In this document: one piece after another, positions 1-8,682 of the stretch
Layout: the number at the start of each line of letters is the position of its first letter
Numbering within the stretch: position 1 is the first letter of the stretch
DNA from: Sergeia podlipaevii
Lineage: Eukaryota; Euglenozoa; Kinetoplastea; Trypanosomatida; Trypanosomatidae
Length of the DNA: 38,004 bases
NCBI GenBank assembly: GCA_030849805.1
Contig: JASANZ010002041.1
Span: forward strand, 1-38,004
Direction: 5' to 3'
Notes under the pieces: generated by a model
What the model saw: only the letters and a program-made list of their open reading frames with translations
What the model was told of the DNA's origin: nothing
Databases searched by the model: none
Made by a program: the position numbers and the translations under genes

Positions 1-43
1 TCACGATCCCGGGGCACACCTTTTCCAAAGCCTCAGCGTTCAT
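1..43 (-). CDS. 5' end of an unidentified gene, cut by the window edge
   Basis: An ATG (complement of 41-43) opens a frame reading MNAEALEKVCPGIV before the window ends. Only 14 codons are visible, too few to identify the protein. The call rests on context: the strand matches every other gene, and the ATG lies 12 nt after an AG that ends a long polypyrimidine tract, with no earlier ATG in that leader. It would be the next gene downstream of the helical-repeat protein at 922-3840. Confidence 0.6.
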   Translation of the reverse strand, partial: MNAEALEKVCPGIV

Positions 44-55
44 GCTTATCGTATA

Positions 56-95
56 CTGGTGGGAGAAAAGCAAAAAGTTTAATAGAGAAGAGAAA
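56..95 (-). promoter_or_regulatory. Spliced-leader trans-splice acceptor
   Basis: On the minus strand a pyrimidine-rich stretch (complement of about 58-95) runs into CCACCAG, with the AG at 56-57, followed 12 nt later by the ATG at 41-43. This is the usual layout of a trypanosomatid trans-splice site and the clearest in the window. Use of the site is inferred, not shown. Confidence 0.6.
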
Positions 96-590
96 TCCAA
101 ATGATAGTAACGAATAAGAAACGAAAATATTTTATTTATTTGCGCTTATCAACGGCAAAATGAAATCAGTCGCGATTGTTGATTTCTGTACGGAAGGCAA
201 AAAATAAGTACTATAATTCGCAAAAAGATACTCAAGAAGTGGACGATCTAACTCATATATATATTCCTAGAGAGAGGAATATAGAAGAATCAGAGTGGGG
301 TAGAAAAGAAACAGTGATGAGAAATTCAAATGAATAAAAAAAAAAATAGAAAGGTAGTAGGAGTAGAATTTTTGCTCTTTATCTGCGTATACAAGAATTC
401 TAGTACTACGAACGAGCAAGTGCAACTTTGAATCCAAACGAAAAAGCGCGACTATATTAAGTATATGGAAAAAAAGCAATGATAAACATAAAAAGAGAAA
501 AGATACGAAGAGAAGAGTAGACATTCATTAGAAGTTTGAAGGCGATATGGTGGTATGGCAAGAAAGAAAAAAGAAAACGAACGGGGAATG

Positions 591-606
591 ACCGTTGTAC
601 AACGGT
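591..606. repeat. Perfect 16-bp palindrome
   Basis: ACCGTTGTACAACGGT is identical to its reverse complement. It sits in the spacer downstream of the helical-repeat gene, inside a locally GC-richer patch. It could be a DNA-protein site, a hairpin in the transcript, or chance. No function is recognised. Confidence 0.6.
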
Positions 607-616
607 GGTTGCGTTT

Positions 617-838
617 CTAAAGGATTGACACCATAACTTGTCGCTNACGGAAATCCGTGCAAAGCAATGCACATGACAACACATGCATAAACATCACCCT
701 AAAACATGCATACGGGAACATACAGGGAGCTAGAAGAGGATTTCTCGCACACCTAGCAATACGTTGGGGGGGGGGGGCTTTGCCTCTACCGTCGGGATAT
801 AATTGATCCAACTCGTGATCGAGCGAGCAGATAAACAT
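617..838 (-). CDS. Possible small gene, 73 codons, unrecognised
   Basis: A frame on the coding strand begins with an ATG (complement of 836-838) 11 nt after an AG that ends a long polypyrimidine tract. The predicted peptide starts MFICSLDHELDQLYPDG and is rich in Cys, Phe and Met toward its C-terminus; no family is recognised. Against it: the tract starts only about 25-70 nt past the stop codon of the gene at 922, leaving almost no room for that gene's 3' UTR; the frame crosses the 12-G run at 766-777 and the undetermined base at 646; and the reading is short. It may equally be chance or a non-coding transcript. Confidence 0.15.
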   Translation of the reverse strand: MFICSLDHELDQLYPDGRGKAPPPQRIARCARNPLLAPCMFPYACFRVMFMHVLSCALLCTDFRXRQVMVSIL

Positions 839-848
839 TAAAAAGTGG

Positions 849-896
849 CTCAGAGAAAGAGAGAGAAAGGGAGAGGGCCGAGGGGAAGAAAAAGAT
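849..896 (-). promoter_or_regulatory. Acceptor-like polypyrimidine tract without an established gene
   Basis: Read on the minus strand, the complement of about 851-896 is almost all pyrimidine and ends in CTCTGAG, with the AG at 849-850. It is as good a trans-splice signal as those in front of real genes, yet only a 73-codon frame follows before the next strong acceptor at 56-57. Confidence 0.4.
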
Positions 897-921
897 ATGC
901 GTGGCGGCGTTCTCCTCAGGT

Positions 922-3840
922 TTATTGGAGGAGCAGCTTTAGCTTCCCACGGTATTGCTCAGCGACGGCAGCAATAAGCTCCCCCGCACTGGTGCGCCGC
1001 CCGCATTCTAGCAGGCGAGTCATAAGCCTTCGTGCTTCGTGAAACTCCGCGTCAATTGAAATGCCCTGAACTACATCGTCATCGACATTCGCGCCGTCGT
1101 CGTCGTCCCAGTCACTGCTGGAGCTCTGTTCCTCCTTCTCCGCCTCTGGCGCCGCGTCCTCAGCATAGACTCCAGCACCGGCGCAGCGCTGTGGCCAGCT
1201 AGCACATAGTGTGTCAAGGCGGTCCACAGTTGCTGTGGCCGTGGCGACGCTCCAGTCAAGCACACAAGTGGGGTCCGAAGCAAGAGCCAAGAGAAGAGCC
1301 CTTGCTTCGTGCAAGACCGCCGGCTCAGCTCCTGCCTGCTTGTACAGCCCTAGCAGAACGTCCTGACGCACGGCCTCCTCTGCATCCACTTGCTGCTCTG
1401 ACGATGGCGTACAGGAAGGGGGAGAGCATGCTGGTATCACGCGAGCCGGAACGTCGCGTGCAGTGGGGAAGAACGCTCTCATCCACGTGTACCCCAGCAT
1501 GACATCCTCCCCTCCATCTAGCATGGCAGGGGCAGCAAAGGTGCTGCTGTAGACAAATGGGAACGGCCTCAGCACAGAGGGGGAGGGGCTGGAGAGAGTG
1601 GGCATGCTGGTGTCGCCGCTACTCACCTTTCGTTGCCCGGTGCGCACCGACTTCATCGTCGTAGCGTCCTCAGAAGCCATTGCTGCGCGCGTCATGGCAA
1701 GCAGAATGCACTGCTGATGGGTCATCACACCTGATAGGGCACCTGTCCATAAGGGGACCACGTGCTTCACGGACCGGCCGGCGATGGTGGTCATCGCTGG
1801 GACGCAATCAAGACCGTAGTGAAGTCCGTGTTTGACACGCGTCAGTATGGTGCGCCAGAGCCGCAGGTCAGTGTCAAACTTGTCCACACACTTGGGCTCG
1901 CACTGCGTGGTGAAGTATGCCGAGATGATGAGCAGTGTAGAAGCCAGCACCTGTCTACCCACATCATCACCATCGCCACGACATTGTGACTCAGAAGTTT
2001 CTTGGTTGGTTGCCCCGCTATCTTGCACGCCATTGCAACACGCAGTAAGCACCTCCACGGTTGCCAGGGTCTTGACAGCCTCCTCTATATCATTGACAAC
2101 TGAATCCCTCCCATTTGTGGTGTGACGCACCACGACGTACCACCACAGCATCGGCAGCAGCCACGCAGCGCTTTCCTCACTACAGCGAGAGGATTCCCTT
2201 TGACTGGGCTGTTGCTGCTGTAGTGTATTCTTCGTGTCTTGTAGCTCCCGCCTACGGCTAGCAAGCACCAACTCTGTGCAAGCCTGGCACACCTCGCTGA
2301 CACATGGAGCGTACCTCACCCACAGCTGCAGAAGCAAAGGAACTACTTGCTTGCCCATCCGAGACACCTCAAAGCGACTCGACCGCGAAGCTGCCATCAA
2401 AGCAGCGAGGCATCTGCTCAGTAACCCTGCTGCCTCGGACTTGTGATGATAACTGTTTGTCGGAGGTAGACAATGCAGGGCCTCGTCTTCCGCTACAGCA
2501 TTGACCATAGATGGTGGATGTGGCACAACAAATTGAACCTTGCCCAGCATGACAGAAAGATCAAGGCTAAAGTCCTTGTCCTTGGCAAGATACACCATGA
2601 GGTGCCGCTGCAGTGCCATGAGCAGCGTTTCCTCTTGCTGCCAGGAGGTTGCGAGAGGCCCCTGCGCCGCGTTGCCTGTCTCTGCAAGCGTGACAAGCAG
2701 CAGCACAAAGAGCTCATCGGAGGGCTGCTGGAGTGCTTCTGCGACTCGCTGGCGCACGCTTGAGGCAGGATACGAAGCGAGGCTCATGAGGAGTTCCAGC
2801 GCAGGCGCCTCGGTCATACAGAGCGCTCCACAGTATGAGAGAGCAATGAGAGCGAGCAGATTACCTTCTGCTGCGTAGGCAGCGGCCTCCGCGGCTCTTC
2901 CCAGTGGCGATGACGGCAGAGCGCCGTTGCTGCCTTGCTCTTTGCCATATTGAGGCCCAAACAGCGGTCCTGACATTTTGCAGCCCGCTTCCTTGGCGAT
3001 GCCTTGCAAGACCCCAAGCACATGCCCCGCTGCGTACGACGCAAGCATAGAGCTGCGAGAAGCGATGGAGGAAAGTAGTTCCGCTGCAGCCTCGCGGAGA
3101 GGCACTAAAGGATCGCTGAGCGTAGGGAGAACCACTGTGAGCAGCAGTTCCCGCCACATGTTCTCCTCCTCCACGCTACTACAATGACAATTGTGACTAG
3201 TACTGAATGTGGCTTGATCAGCGTTGGAAAGAACAGGAAGGAGGTGCTGCCAGATCGCGAGAAGACCGGCACGCTGGTACCATAGGGAGGCTCTGTGCCA
3301 CCGCCATAGCAACTTGCTGTTGAGTACATGGACGAATTGCGCGACTGATGACACAAGTGACTGCTGCTGCAGTGTGACGTTCACTTCCACGTGGTGGGTC
3401 ATCTTAGCACGCGTGCCGGTGCATGCACGTGGTGTTTGATGCCGCGCTCTGCCTCCCACCAAATTTGAACTAGATCCCTGGATAAGATTGCTGCTCTTCT
3501 TAATAGGACCATGCTGCTGCTGCTCAGGGAGATGAGCCTCGCTGCTAAACTTATGCTGTGTTTCGATAACAATGCGAAGCACAAGCTTCCCCAGACCCTT
3601 CACGCACACCTGACGTACGCTCGACCAAGGATCTTGCACCCCTTTCAGAAGGACATCCACCTCCAACATGCGAGTATCGTCTGAGACAGCCTCGCTACTG
3701 TGCGATGTGTTGAACAGCAACGACGCGTGCTTGTAAAGACGCATGCGGAGGTCGGGGTCGTCCGACATCTCAGGAGTACAGCTGGCCAAGAAGCAGCCTC
3801 GCGGTGTCTGCCATTCCTGTTCTATGTTAGACATCAACAT
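922..3840 (-). CDS. Large helical-repeat (HEAT/ARM-like) protein, function unknown
   Basis: This 972-residue protein has no recognisable catalytic motif. Several stretches look like HEAT/ARM helix pairs, for example near residues 58-90 (a DPWSSVRQ segment followed by GLGKLV) and about 230-285 (a DPLVPLREAAAELL segment). Near the C-terminus is an acidic Ser/Asp-rich stretch (SSSSDWDDDD) before a short helical tail. A role as an alpha-solenoid scaffold is inferred from repeat character only. The start is the first ATG after a clear acceptor at 3961-3962, with no ATG in the 120-nt leader; a second in-frame ATG lies two codons in. The stop is TAA. An acceptor-like tract begins only about 25 nt after the stop. 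I do not recognise an orthologue. Confidence 0.85.
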   Translation of the reverse strand: MLMSNIEQEWQTPRGCFLASCTPEMSDDPDLRMRLYKHASLLFNTSHSSEAVSDDTRMLEVDVLLKGVQDPWSSVRQVCVKGLGKLVLRIVIETQHKFSSEAHLPEQQQHGPIKKSSNLIQGSSSNLVGGRARHQTPRACTGTRAKMTHHVEVNVTLQQQSLVSSVAQFVHVLNSKLLWRWHRASLWYQRAGLLAIWQHLLPVLSNADQATFSTSHNCHCSSVEEENMWRELLLTVVLPTLSDPLVPLREAAAELLSSIASRSSMLASYAAGHVLGVLQGIAKEAGCKMSGPLFGPQYGKEQGSNGALPSSPLGRAAEAAAYAAEGNLLALIALSYCGALCMTEAPALELLMSLASYPASSVRQRVAEALQQPSDELFVLLLVTLAETGNAAQGPLATSWQQEETLLMALQRHLMVYLAKDKDFSLDLSVMLGKVQFVVPHPPSMVNAVAEDEALHCLPPTNSYHHKSEAAGLLSRCLAALMAASRSSRFEVSRMGKQVVPLLLQLWVRYAPCVSEVCQACTELVLASRRRELQDTKNTLQQQQPSQRESSRCSEESAAWLLPMLWWYVVVRHTTNGRDSVVNDIEEAVKTLATVEVLTACCNGVQDSGATNQETSESQCRGDGDDVGRQVLASTLLIISAYFTTQCEPKCVDKFDTDLRLWRTILTRVKHGLHYGLDCVPAMTTIAGRSVKHVVPLWTGALSGVMTHQQCILLAMTRAAMASEDATTMKSVRTGQRKVSSGDTSMPTLSSPSPSVLRPFPFVYSSTFAAPAMLDGGEDVMLGYTWMRAFFPTARDVPARVIPACSPPSCTPSSEQQVDAEEAVRQDVLLGLYKQAGAEPAVLHEARALLLALASDPTCVLDWSVATATATVDRLDTLCASWPQRCAGAGVYAEDAAPEAEKEEQSSSSDWDDDDGANVDDDVVQGISIDAEFHEARRLMTRLLECGRRTSAGELIAAVAEQYRGKLKLLLQ

Positions 3841-3960
3841 AATGTTAAATCAATCAAACGATCAATATATGTATTACGCGTATGTGTACTATCAAGTGTG
3901 TTTGTTTTCTTTCTCTATTGCCCACCTAGTGTTTCAATGAGGCCTTTGAGTACTTTGAAG

Positions 3961-3978
3961 CTAAAAAAAAAAGAGGAG
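3961..3978 (-). promoter_or_regulatory. Trans-splice acceptor for the helical-repeat gene
   Basis: On the minus strand CTCCTC and a T-run lead directly into AG at 3961-3962. The resulting 5' UTR of about 120 nt contains no ATG before the start codon at 3838-3840, which supports that start. Confidence 0.5.
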
Positions 3979-4997
3979 TGCTTTGTTTCTTCTTCTCTCA
4001 ACGTCCTATTCCTATTATACCTTGAGGAGTGCGCTCCGCTGACAAAAAAAAAGTGAGGAAAAAAAAGATGACAAGAAAGTATATTTATATGAGAGATTGA
4101 AACGCAAAAAAATAGGGTAAGGGAAAAGACACAACAAACCAGAGTATGTTGTACGTCGTCTCCGCGCAAGCATACCAATATGCAAAACACAAAGCAAAAA
4201 AAAAATGCGCATACGCACACGCACACCTACGGCCAAGGAGTTGAAAAGTTAAGACAAGTATAGAAGAAAATACAGAAATCTATGCCTTGGGCATAGACAG
4301 GATTCCAGGTCAAATACGCCGCACTACACGTATATGTATGCATTGCAATCGCTTTTTTGTTTTTCTACATGCTACCACTACCTTCTCTTTCCGCTTTCAG
4401 GATTCATTCTTTTCCTCTATTTTTCGTTTCCATCTCGTTCTTGTTTCCTCATGTTCTTGTCTCCCACTAGCAACACATATGATGAGCAATAAGGCCTTTC
4501 TAAAAGCAAGCGCGGCTTGTACTCAGCAGGTGTGTTGGAGAGCAACATATAGCAAAGCATCATATGTACGGTATGGAAAGTAGAGAATATTCAAAGATGT
4601 GAAAAGAGGGGGGGGGGGAAGGGAGAGATAGAAGGGGAAAGAGACAGAAAAGATGCAGCTTCAATTAAGAGAATTTGACAGCATGTCTCCAATGTATAAA
4701 GATGACTCTTGTACATGAATTGATAACAATAACATAATGAAAAGTATATATATCTAACAACAAAATACCCTACCAACCGTCCAATCAATGCAGTAGTAAA
4801 ATACCGAAAAAGAAAAAAAAAGTGTAAGGAAAAAGAAAAAGAATAACCGTCACTCCTTCGCATCACTGCCTCCTTTCCTCCTCTCATTCACTTTAACAAC
4901 CAACAAGAAGGCATGCTTGCATTCCCAGAGTAAAACATATATATAAAAAGAGAGAGAGAGAGAAATGCGTATTGGGCGCCTTACGCTGCTATATATG

Positions 4998-5060
4998 CTC
5001 CCTTCCTCCCCCCCTTCTTCTCCTTTCCTTTTTTTCTTTCTTTTCCTTTTTTTTACCTCT
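4998..5060 (-). other. Polypurine tract of the transcript directly after a stop codon
   Basis: Positions 4998-5054 are 57 consecutive pyrimidines on the plus strand, so the minus-strand transcript has an unbroken purine run beginning 8 nt after the stop codon at 5063-5065. This is the longest of a recurring set of post-stop purine tracts. It has the wrong polarity to be a splice signal for the next gene in the unit. Confidence 0.75.
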
Positions 5061-5062
5061 GA

Positions 5063-6235
5063 TTAGAACTCATCTGTCGAGCCGTGGCAGAAGTGATCTC
5101 GAGGGAGGTAGACGTACTCATTATCACCAACCGGCGCGCGCCGGTAGCCAGCTCCGCTCATACCCGGAATAACAATAGAACCATTCGCATTCTGCGCAAT
5201 CTCCTCCGCCGTCGGCACTGGCTGAGTCTTCTTCTCAATGGAGCGGCGCACCGTTGCTCGTCTTTGTGCTCTCAGCTCATCTAACTCTGCACGAGTGATG
5301 CTGCCCCTGCTCGCGCTACCATTGGTGGTGCCAAGTGTCTTGTCCAAGAAGGAGTCACGGGGGCTGATAGTTTTCTCCAGCACGCTGTGGGGGTCGCGCA
5401 GGGAGGCAATGGAGGCGTTGAAGGGGATGCGACGCCTGGAGTCGTCAACGCAATACGCGGAATAGGCAAAGCTGGTGCCCAGGTCTGAGAGGTTGGTTTT
5501 GTGTGAGAGCGTGCGGAAGTCCTGGCGATCAGCCTCTGGATTGTAATCACGCCTGTACATAGTGGGTTGATTCTTGCACTGTGACTCTGGCAGCGTTAAG
5601 TACGGGTACTTCATCGATCCATCAATGTCGTCCTTCTCCGTCTCATCCCACGTGTTGCGGTAGTTCTTGAGAAGCGTGCGCCGGCGCCTGGCGACGTCAA
5701 TTCTGTCTGCTTCCTGGCAGTAGTCCAGGCGGTACGTAGAGCGTTCGTCAAACGGTGGAGCGAGGTCGCGCTTGCGGTACCCCCGGGGCTCAATGGCAGA
5801 CATATCAGGTGATTGCTTCTTTCGGAGTTCCATGCCCAGCTGCATCATCTTGGAGGCCATCTGCGACGTTGTCATCATGATGAGTGGTGCTTCGGCATCT
5901 TCCGCCGTGGCAAGAGAGCTCGACTCGGCGTTCTGGTTCTTCACGGTAAGGCCCTTGCGATAAGACAGAGGGTCAATCTCGGTGAAGTCCTCCGCAGCCA
6001 GTGCGCGCTCAGGGAGGAGATCCGCGTTGATGATGCCTGGGTAGGCAGTGACATGGATGTCCATGAGCCGCTTGCGGGCTGCGCTTGGCTGCGGGGGGAG
6101 AGACTTGTCCAGATCTACCTGTTTCCTAAGAGATATCCGGCCTTGAGTAGAGATGCCAATAGGACCGCTAGCATTCATGACATCGGCGGCATCGTTGTTG
6201 CCTGAATGGATAAGGGAGGATGGAGAGGTGCTCAT
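5063..6235 (-). CDS. Unknown protein with internal Tyr/Asp repeat motifs
   Basis: The 390-residue protein is hydrophilic, without a signal peptide or membrane segment. Two kinds of short repeat are visible. EIDPLSYRKGL (about 88-96) resembles AIEPRGYRKRDL (about 147-158). A second motif of the form YRxDYxxEADRxD occurs at about 168-180 and 227-239. Tandem Tyr/Pro/Asp motifs in an extended chain are seen in some microtubule-associated and axonemal lumen proteins, so a cytoskeletal or flagellar role is a reasonable but unproven inference. The frame is open further upstream, but those codons offer only GTG as a start and lie within or before the acceptor region; the ATG at 6233-6235 is the first after the acceptor at 6281-6282 (or 6269-6270). 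The stop is TAA. Confidence 0.8.
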   Translation of the reverse strand: MSTSPSSLIHSGNNDAADVMNASGPIGISTQGRISLRKQVDLDKSLPPQPSAARKRLMDIHVTAYPGIINADLLPERALAAEDFTEIDPLSYRKGLTVKNQNAESSSLATAEDAEAPLIMMTTSQMASKMMQLGMELRKKQSPDMSAIEPRGYRKRDLAPPFDERSTYRLDYCQEADRIDVARRRRTLLKNYRNTWDETEKDDIDGSMKYPYLTLPESQCKNQPTMYRRDYNPEADRQDFRTLSHKTNLSDLGTSFAYSAYCVDDSRRRIPFNASIASLRDPHSVLEKTISPRDSFLDKTLGTTNGSASRGSITRAELDELRAQRRATVRRSIEKKTQPVPTAEEIAQNANGSIVIPGMSGAGYRRAPVGDNEYVYLPRDHFCHGSTDEF

Positions 6236-6268
6236 GATGGTGAACACACAGACACACAGACACACAAT

Positions 6269-6325
6269 CTACGTAATGTGCTTATGGAAGAAGCAAAAAG
6301 AGAAAGAGAGATAAAGAAAAAGATC
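6269..6325 (-). promoter_or_regulatory. Trans-splice acceptor for the gene at 5063-6235
   Basis: The minus strand carries a pyrimidine-rich tract (complement of about 6284-6325) followed by AG at 6281-6282 and again at 6269-6270. Either leaves a 5' UTR of 33-45 nt free of ATG. This places the start at 6235. Confidence 0.55.
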
Positions 6326-6932
6326 AGTTTTAAAGCATGTAGAAATTTCTACATATGAACCACAGAGTAACAATGCCCCCAAAAGTGAAGGTGTTAATTG
6401 AATTTTTTTTCTTGCTTTCAGCACTTGTACATTTTCCTTGTGTGCAGTTTTCATCGCACACAACCTAGATGCGCACGTTGCTTGAGCAACGATGAAGGAA
6501 AGAAAATGTTCTCCATAAAGGAGCATCAACTCTTTCTCTACCTCACACGTGCACCTGCTTTATCTAGAGGTTGAGATGATATGACACCGAGGAATGAATA
6601 TATATGCACATAAGGAGAAAATAGCGAAACGTAAAACAACAACATGTCAACACAAGTAACAAAAAAAAAAAGTGCGCAGAGACCAATAAACCAGTGAGTG
6701 GCGACTCAAAAGCTCAGTTGCGAGCTAACTGATAAGAGTTCAAAAAAGATAATAGCAATAATGAAGAGGGAGAGCTATTACCGCTAGCATTAACATATAT
6801 GTGATCTATGTTGCATGTGTACAAATGTGCGTGCTCAGCATATATATCACACCGCCTCCCCCCTTTCTTGTCTTTTTTTTTTCCTTCTTCTGCGATATAA
6901 AAAAAAAGTTACGCGTGTTTACATTTTTCGTG

Positions 6933-6962
6933 CTTTTTTTTTTCTCCCCTCCCTCTCCTTTC
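6933..6962 (-). other. Polypurine tract of the transcript directly after a stop codon
   Basis: Thirty consecutive plus-strand pyrimidines end 2 nt before the complement of the TGA stop at 6964-6966, so the transcript enters a purine run immediately after translation ends. Confidence 0.7.
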
Positions 6963-6963
6963 A

Positions 6964-8103
6964 TCACTTTGACTTGCGCAACGCAGCAGAAGTGCTAGAC
7001 TCTTTCGTCCCCTTGTGCCTCTCCTCACGGCGGTGACGAAGATACGAATCCATCGTGCCGAAGAGGCCATCCATGAGGATACCTGCACCATAGTTGCCCA
7101 CGTTGTGGGTGTGATGGAAATCGTGAAAGCGGGTACGGTGGCCGTGCAGGAACCCCAACTTACCTAACAAAGTATCCGCAAAGCAGTAGCCAGAATGCGA
7201 CTCGAACGTCTCCCAGAGCCTGGCCCATATCCATGTGATGAACACTGGCCACGACCGTGCTGTCTGGACAAAGGTGCTGTGATGGCCATTGGTGAAGTAC
7301 ATAAAGAAAAACGCAAAGTAACCCACAGACGGTGCTAAGTTCGCTGCAATCTCTTCCAGTGGCGTCGCGTACTCCGCGCTGATGCTCACCGTCCCTTTAT
7401 ACTCGTGGTGCTTCTTGTGGAACACTCGGTACAGCGTAGGGTGTGAGTGCAGAGCACCGTGCGCGAGAAAAAATCCAACCTCATTTACCAAGTCAGCAGT
7501 CATAAAGTGCAGTGCCAGCATTGCAAATGCGCTACCAAATTTTGACAAGTTTTCTCCAGCCTTGTAGGCGTCTATGTCGGACGGACTGAAGCCAAGTATC
7601 GGGGTGCCTCGAGGAGGTAGCTCGTCCAGATGAACCAGGTGTTTAGCCATCATATAAAGTATAAAGGGCACGACAAGATACTGATCGAAGGCAGCCGCCG
7701 CGACGGTTCGTGTGAGGAGTTCCTTGCTCGGGAGCTGCACTGTCTGCCGAGGCAGCTTGAACTGAGCCATGTACCTGCCAAATGCAGCGAAGAGCGAGAG
7801 ACGCTTAAGTGGGTTGGTTCCCCAGACCGGATTTAGGCTTTCGCAGAACATGTAGAAGCCATTGAAGCATGCCCACGGCAGAGCATGGCAGACAATCGCA
7901 AATGTAAAAACAAAAAAACCAATCTTACCAAGAGACTGGATGAAGGGGAGTTGAAGGTACCACTTGGTATACAGAGGCTCCACAACGAGTAGTGCAGCAA
8001 GAGCCGCGAGGGTGCCGCAGCGAGTAAGATAGATGAGTGCGTGTGTGAGAACAGAAGTCAGGCTCGGCCGCAGAGAGCGCGACGATGGTGCAGTCTTTTC
8101 CAT
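6964..8103 (-). CDS. Fatty acid hydroxylase / sterol desaturase superfamily membrane enzyme
   Basis: This 379-residue integral membrane protein carries the histidine boxes of the superfamily: HGALH at 215-219, HKKHH at 229-233 and HDFHH at 327-331, with further His at 221, 303 and 333. These ligate a di-iron centre in family members that hydroxylate or desaturate sterols or acyl chains, usually in the ER membrane and drawing electrons from cytochrome b5 or a similar donor. Hydrophobic segments lie around 30-45, 60-80, 140-153, 190-215 and 260-295. The last residues (RKSK) have a basic character that might help ER retention, but do not form a canonical dilysine signal. The substrate cannot be assigned; sterol C4-methyl oxidase, C5-desaturase and fatty-acid hydroxylase relatives all share these boxes. 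The ATG is the first after a candidate acceptor at 8115-8116. Confidence 0.85.
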   Translation of the reverse strand: MEKTAPSSRSLRPSLTSVLTHALIYLTRCGTLAALAALLVVEPLYTKWYLQLPFIQSLGKIGFFVFTFAIVCHALPWACFNGFYMFCESLNPVWGTNPLKRLSLFAAFGRYMAQFKLPRQTVQLPSKELLTRTVAAAAFDQYLVVPFILYMMAKHLVHLDELPPRGTPILGFSPSDIDAYKAGENLSKFGSAFAMLALHFMTADLVNEVGFFLAHGALHSHPTLYRVFHKKHHEYKGTVSISAEYATPLEEIAANLAPSVGYFAFFFMYFTNGHHSTFVQTARSWPVFITWIWARLWETFESHSGYCFADTLLGKLGFLHGHRTRFHDFHHTHNVGNYGAGILMDGLFGTMDSYLRHRREERHKGTKESSTSAALRKSK

Positions 8104-8682
8104 CTGATATATGCCTGATAAATAAAGTATATATAAATGTTTAAATGACCTTTGTTGTCAGTAGATTTCTTTTTTTTTTTAAAAAAAAAACTAATAGTGT
8201 GTTGCCTCTATACGAGGTGAAAACAGTAATAATAATAATAATAATAGCAAAAATAGCAAAAAAAAATGTGACTGAAGTCCTTCTACGTTTTTTCTCAATA
8301 TATGCAGGCACAAGTTGTACTTTTGTGTCCGTTAGTTGTGAGTTGAGCTTTCAGAAGTCAAAAGAAAATAGCAGCTCTGATTATCAAAAAAACAAAAACA
8401 AACAAAGAGCAACATTGGAAGACAAAGGTCAATCACGTGCATCGAATCGCGCACGAGACCACAGTTGGACCTACAAACAAGTCTATATTTATTCCAAATA
8501 TCTGTAAGATGTATCTCAGTTAATCGCATCAGTTCGCGTGTTAATCGTAATGAAAAAGTTCTTTTTTTTAAAAAAATGAAAATTGCTCCAGCCTCTCCGT
8601 TGCCTTAAAAGAAGCAGATACAAGCGCTTGCTTATACACCCCAACCAACCACCATCTCCCCCCCTTTTATCCCCCTCCTCAT
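8104..8682. other. Spacer, no gene seen
   Basis: About 580 bp with T/A homopolymer blocks (for example 8167-8190), a short TAA microsatellite at 8228-8246 and the purine tract of the helicase 3' end at 8655-8680. A plus-strand frame at 8145-8507 lies in low-complexity sequence and is considered chance. Confidence 0.6.
8655..8680 (-). other. Polypurine tract of the transcript after the helicase stop
   Basis: Plus-strand pyrimidines with a single A at 8669 end 2 nt before the complement of the TAG stop (8683-8685). Read on the plus strand the tract runs into CATCTACAG, which looks like a 3' splice site pointing into the antisense of the gene. Confidence 0.65.

Larger units (their letters stand above)
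44..921. other. Spacer between the helical-repeat gene and the left-edge gene
   Basis: This spacer of about 880 bp holds the acceptor for the left-edge gene, a second strong acceptor-like tract at 849-896, a 73-codon open frame at 617-838, a 16-bp palindrome at 591-606, an undetermined base (n) at 646 and a run of 12 G at 766-777. The part around 590-840 is less AT-rich than most spacers here. The n and the G run mean the local sequence may contain errors. Confidence 0.7.
3841..5062. other. 1.2-kb spacer with a small hairpin and an extra acceptor-like tract
   Basis: Besides the acceptor at 3961, the spacer holds an 8-bp perfect stem with a 3-nt loop (4279-4297), a long minus-strand pyrimidine tract (complement of about 4605-4655, including 11 C) with no AG for about 85 nt until 4522-4523, and no credible frame after it. 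A plus-strand frame of 98 codons at 4287-4583 is judged chance. No tRNA or snoRNA could be recognised. Confidence 0.6.
6236..6963. other. Spacer, no gene seen
   Basis: About 730 bp with the acceptor at 6269-6325 near its left end and a post-stop purine tract at its right end. An 86-codon minus-strand frame at 6269-6529 overlaps the acceptor and is not credible. Nothing else is recognised. Confidence 0.6.
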
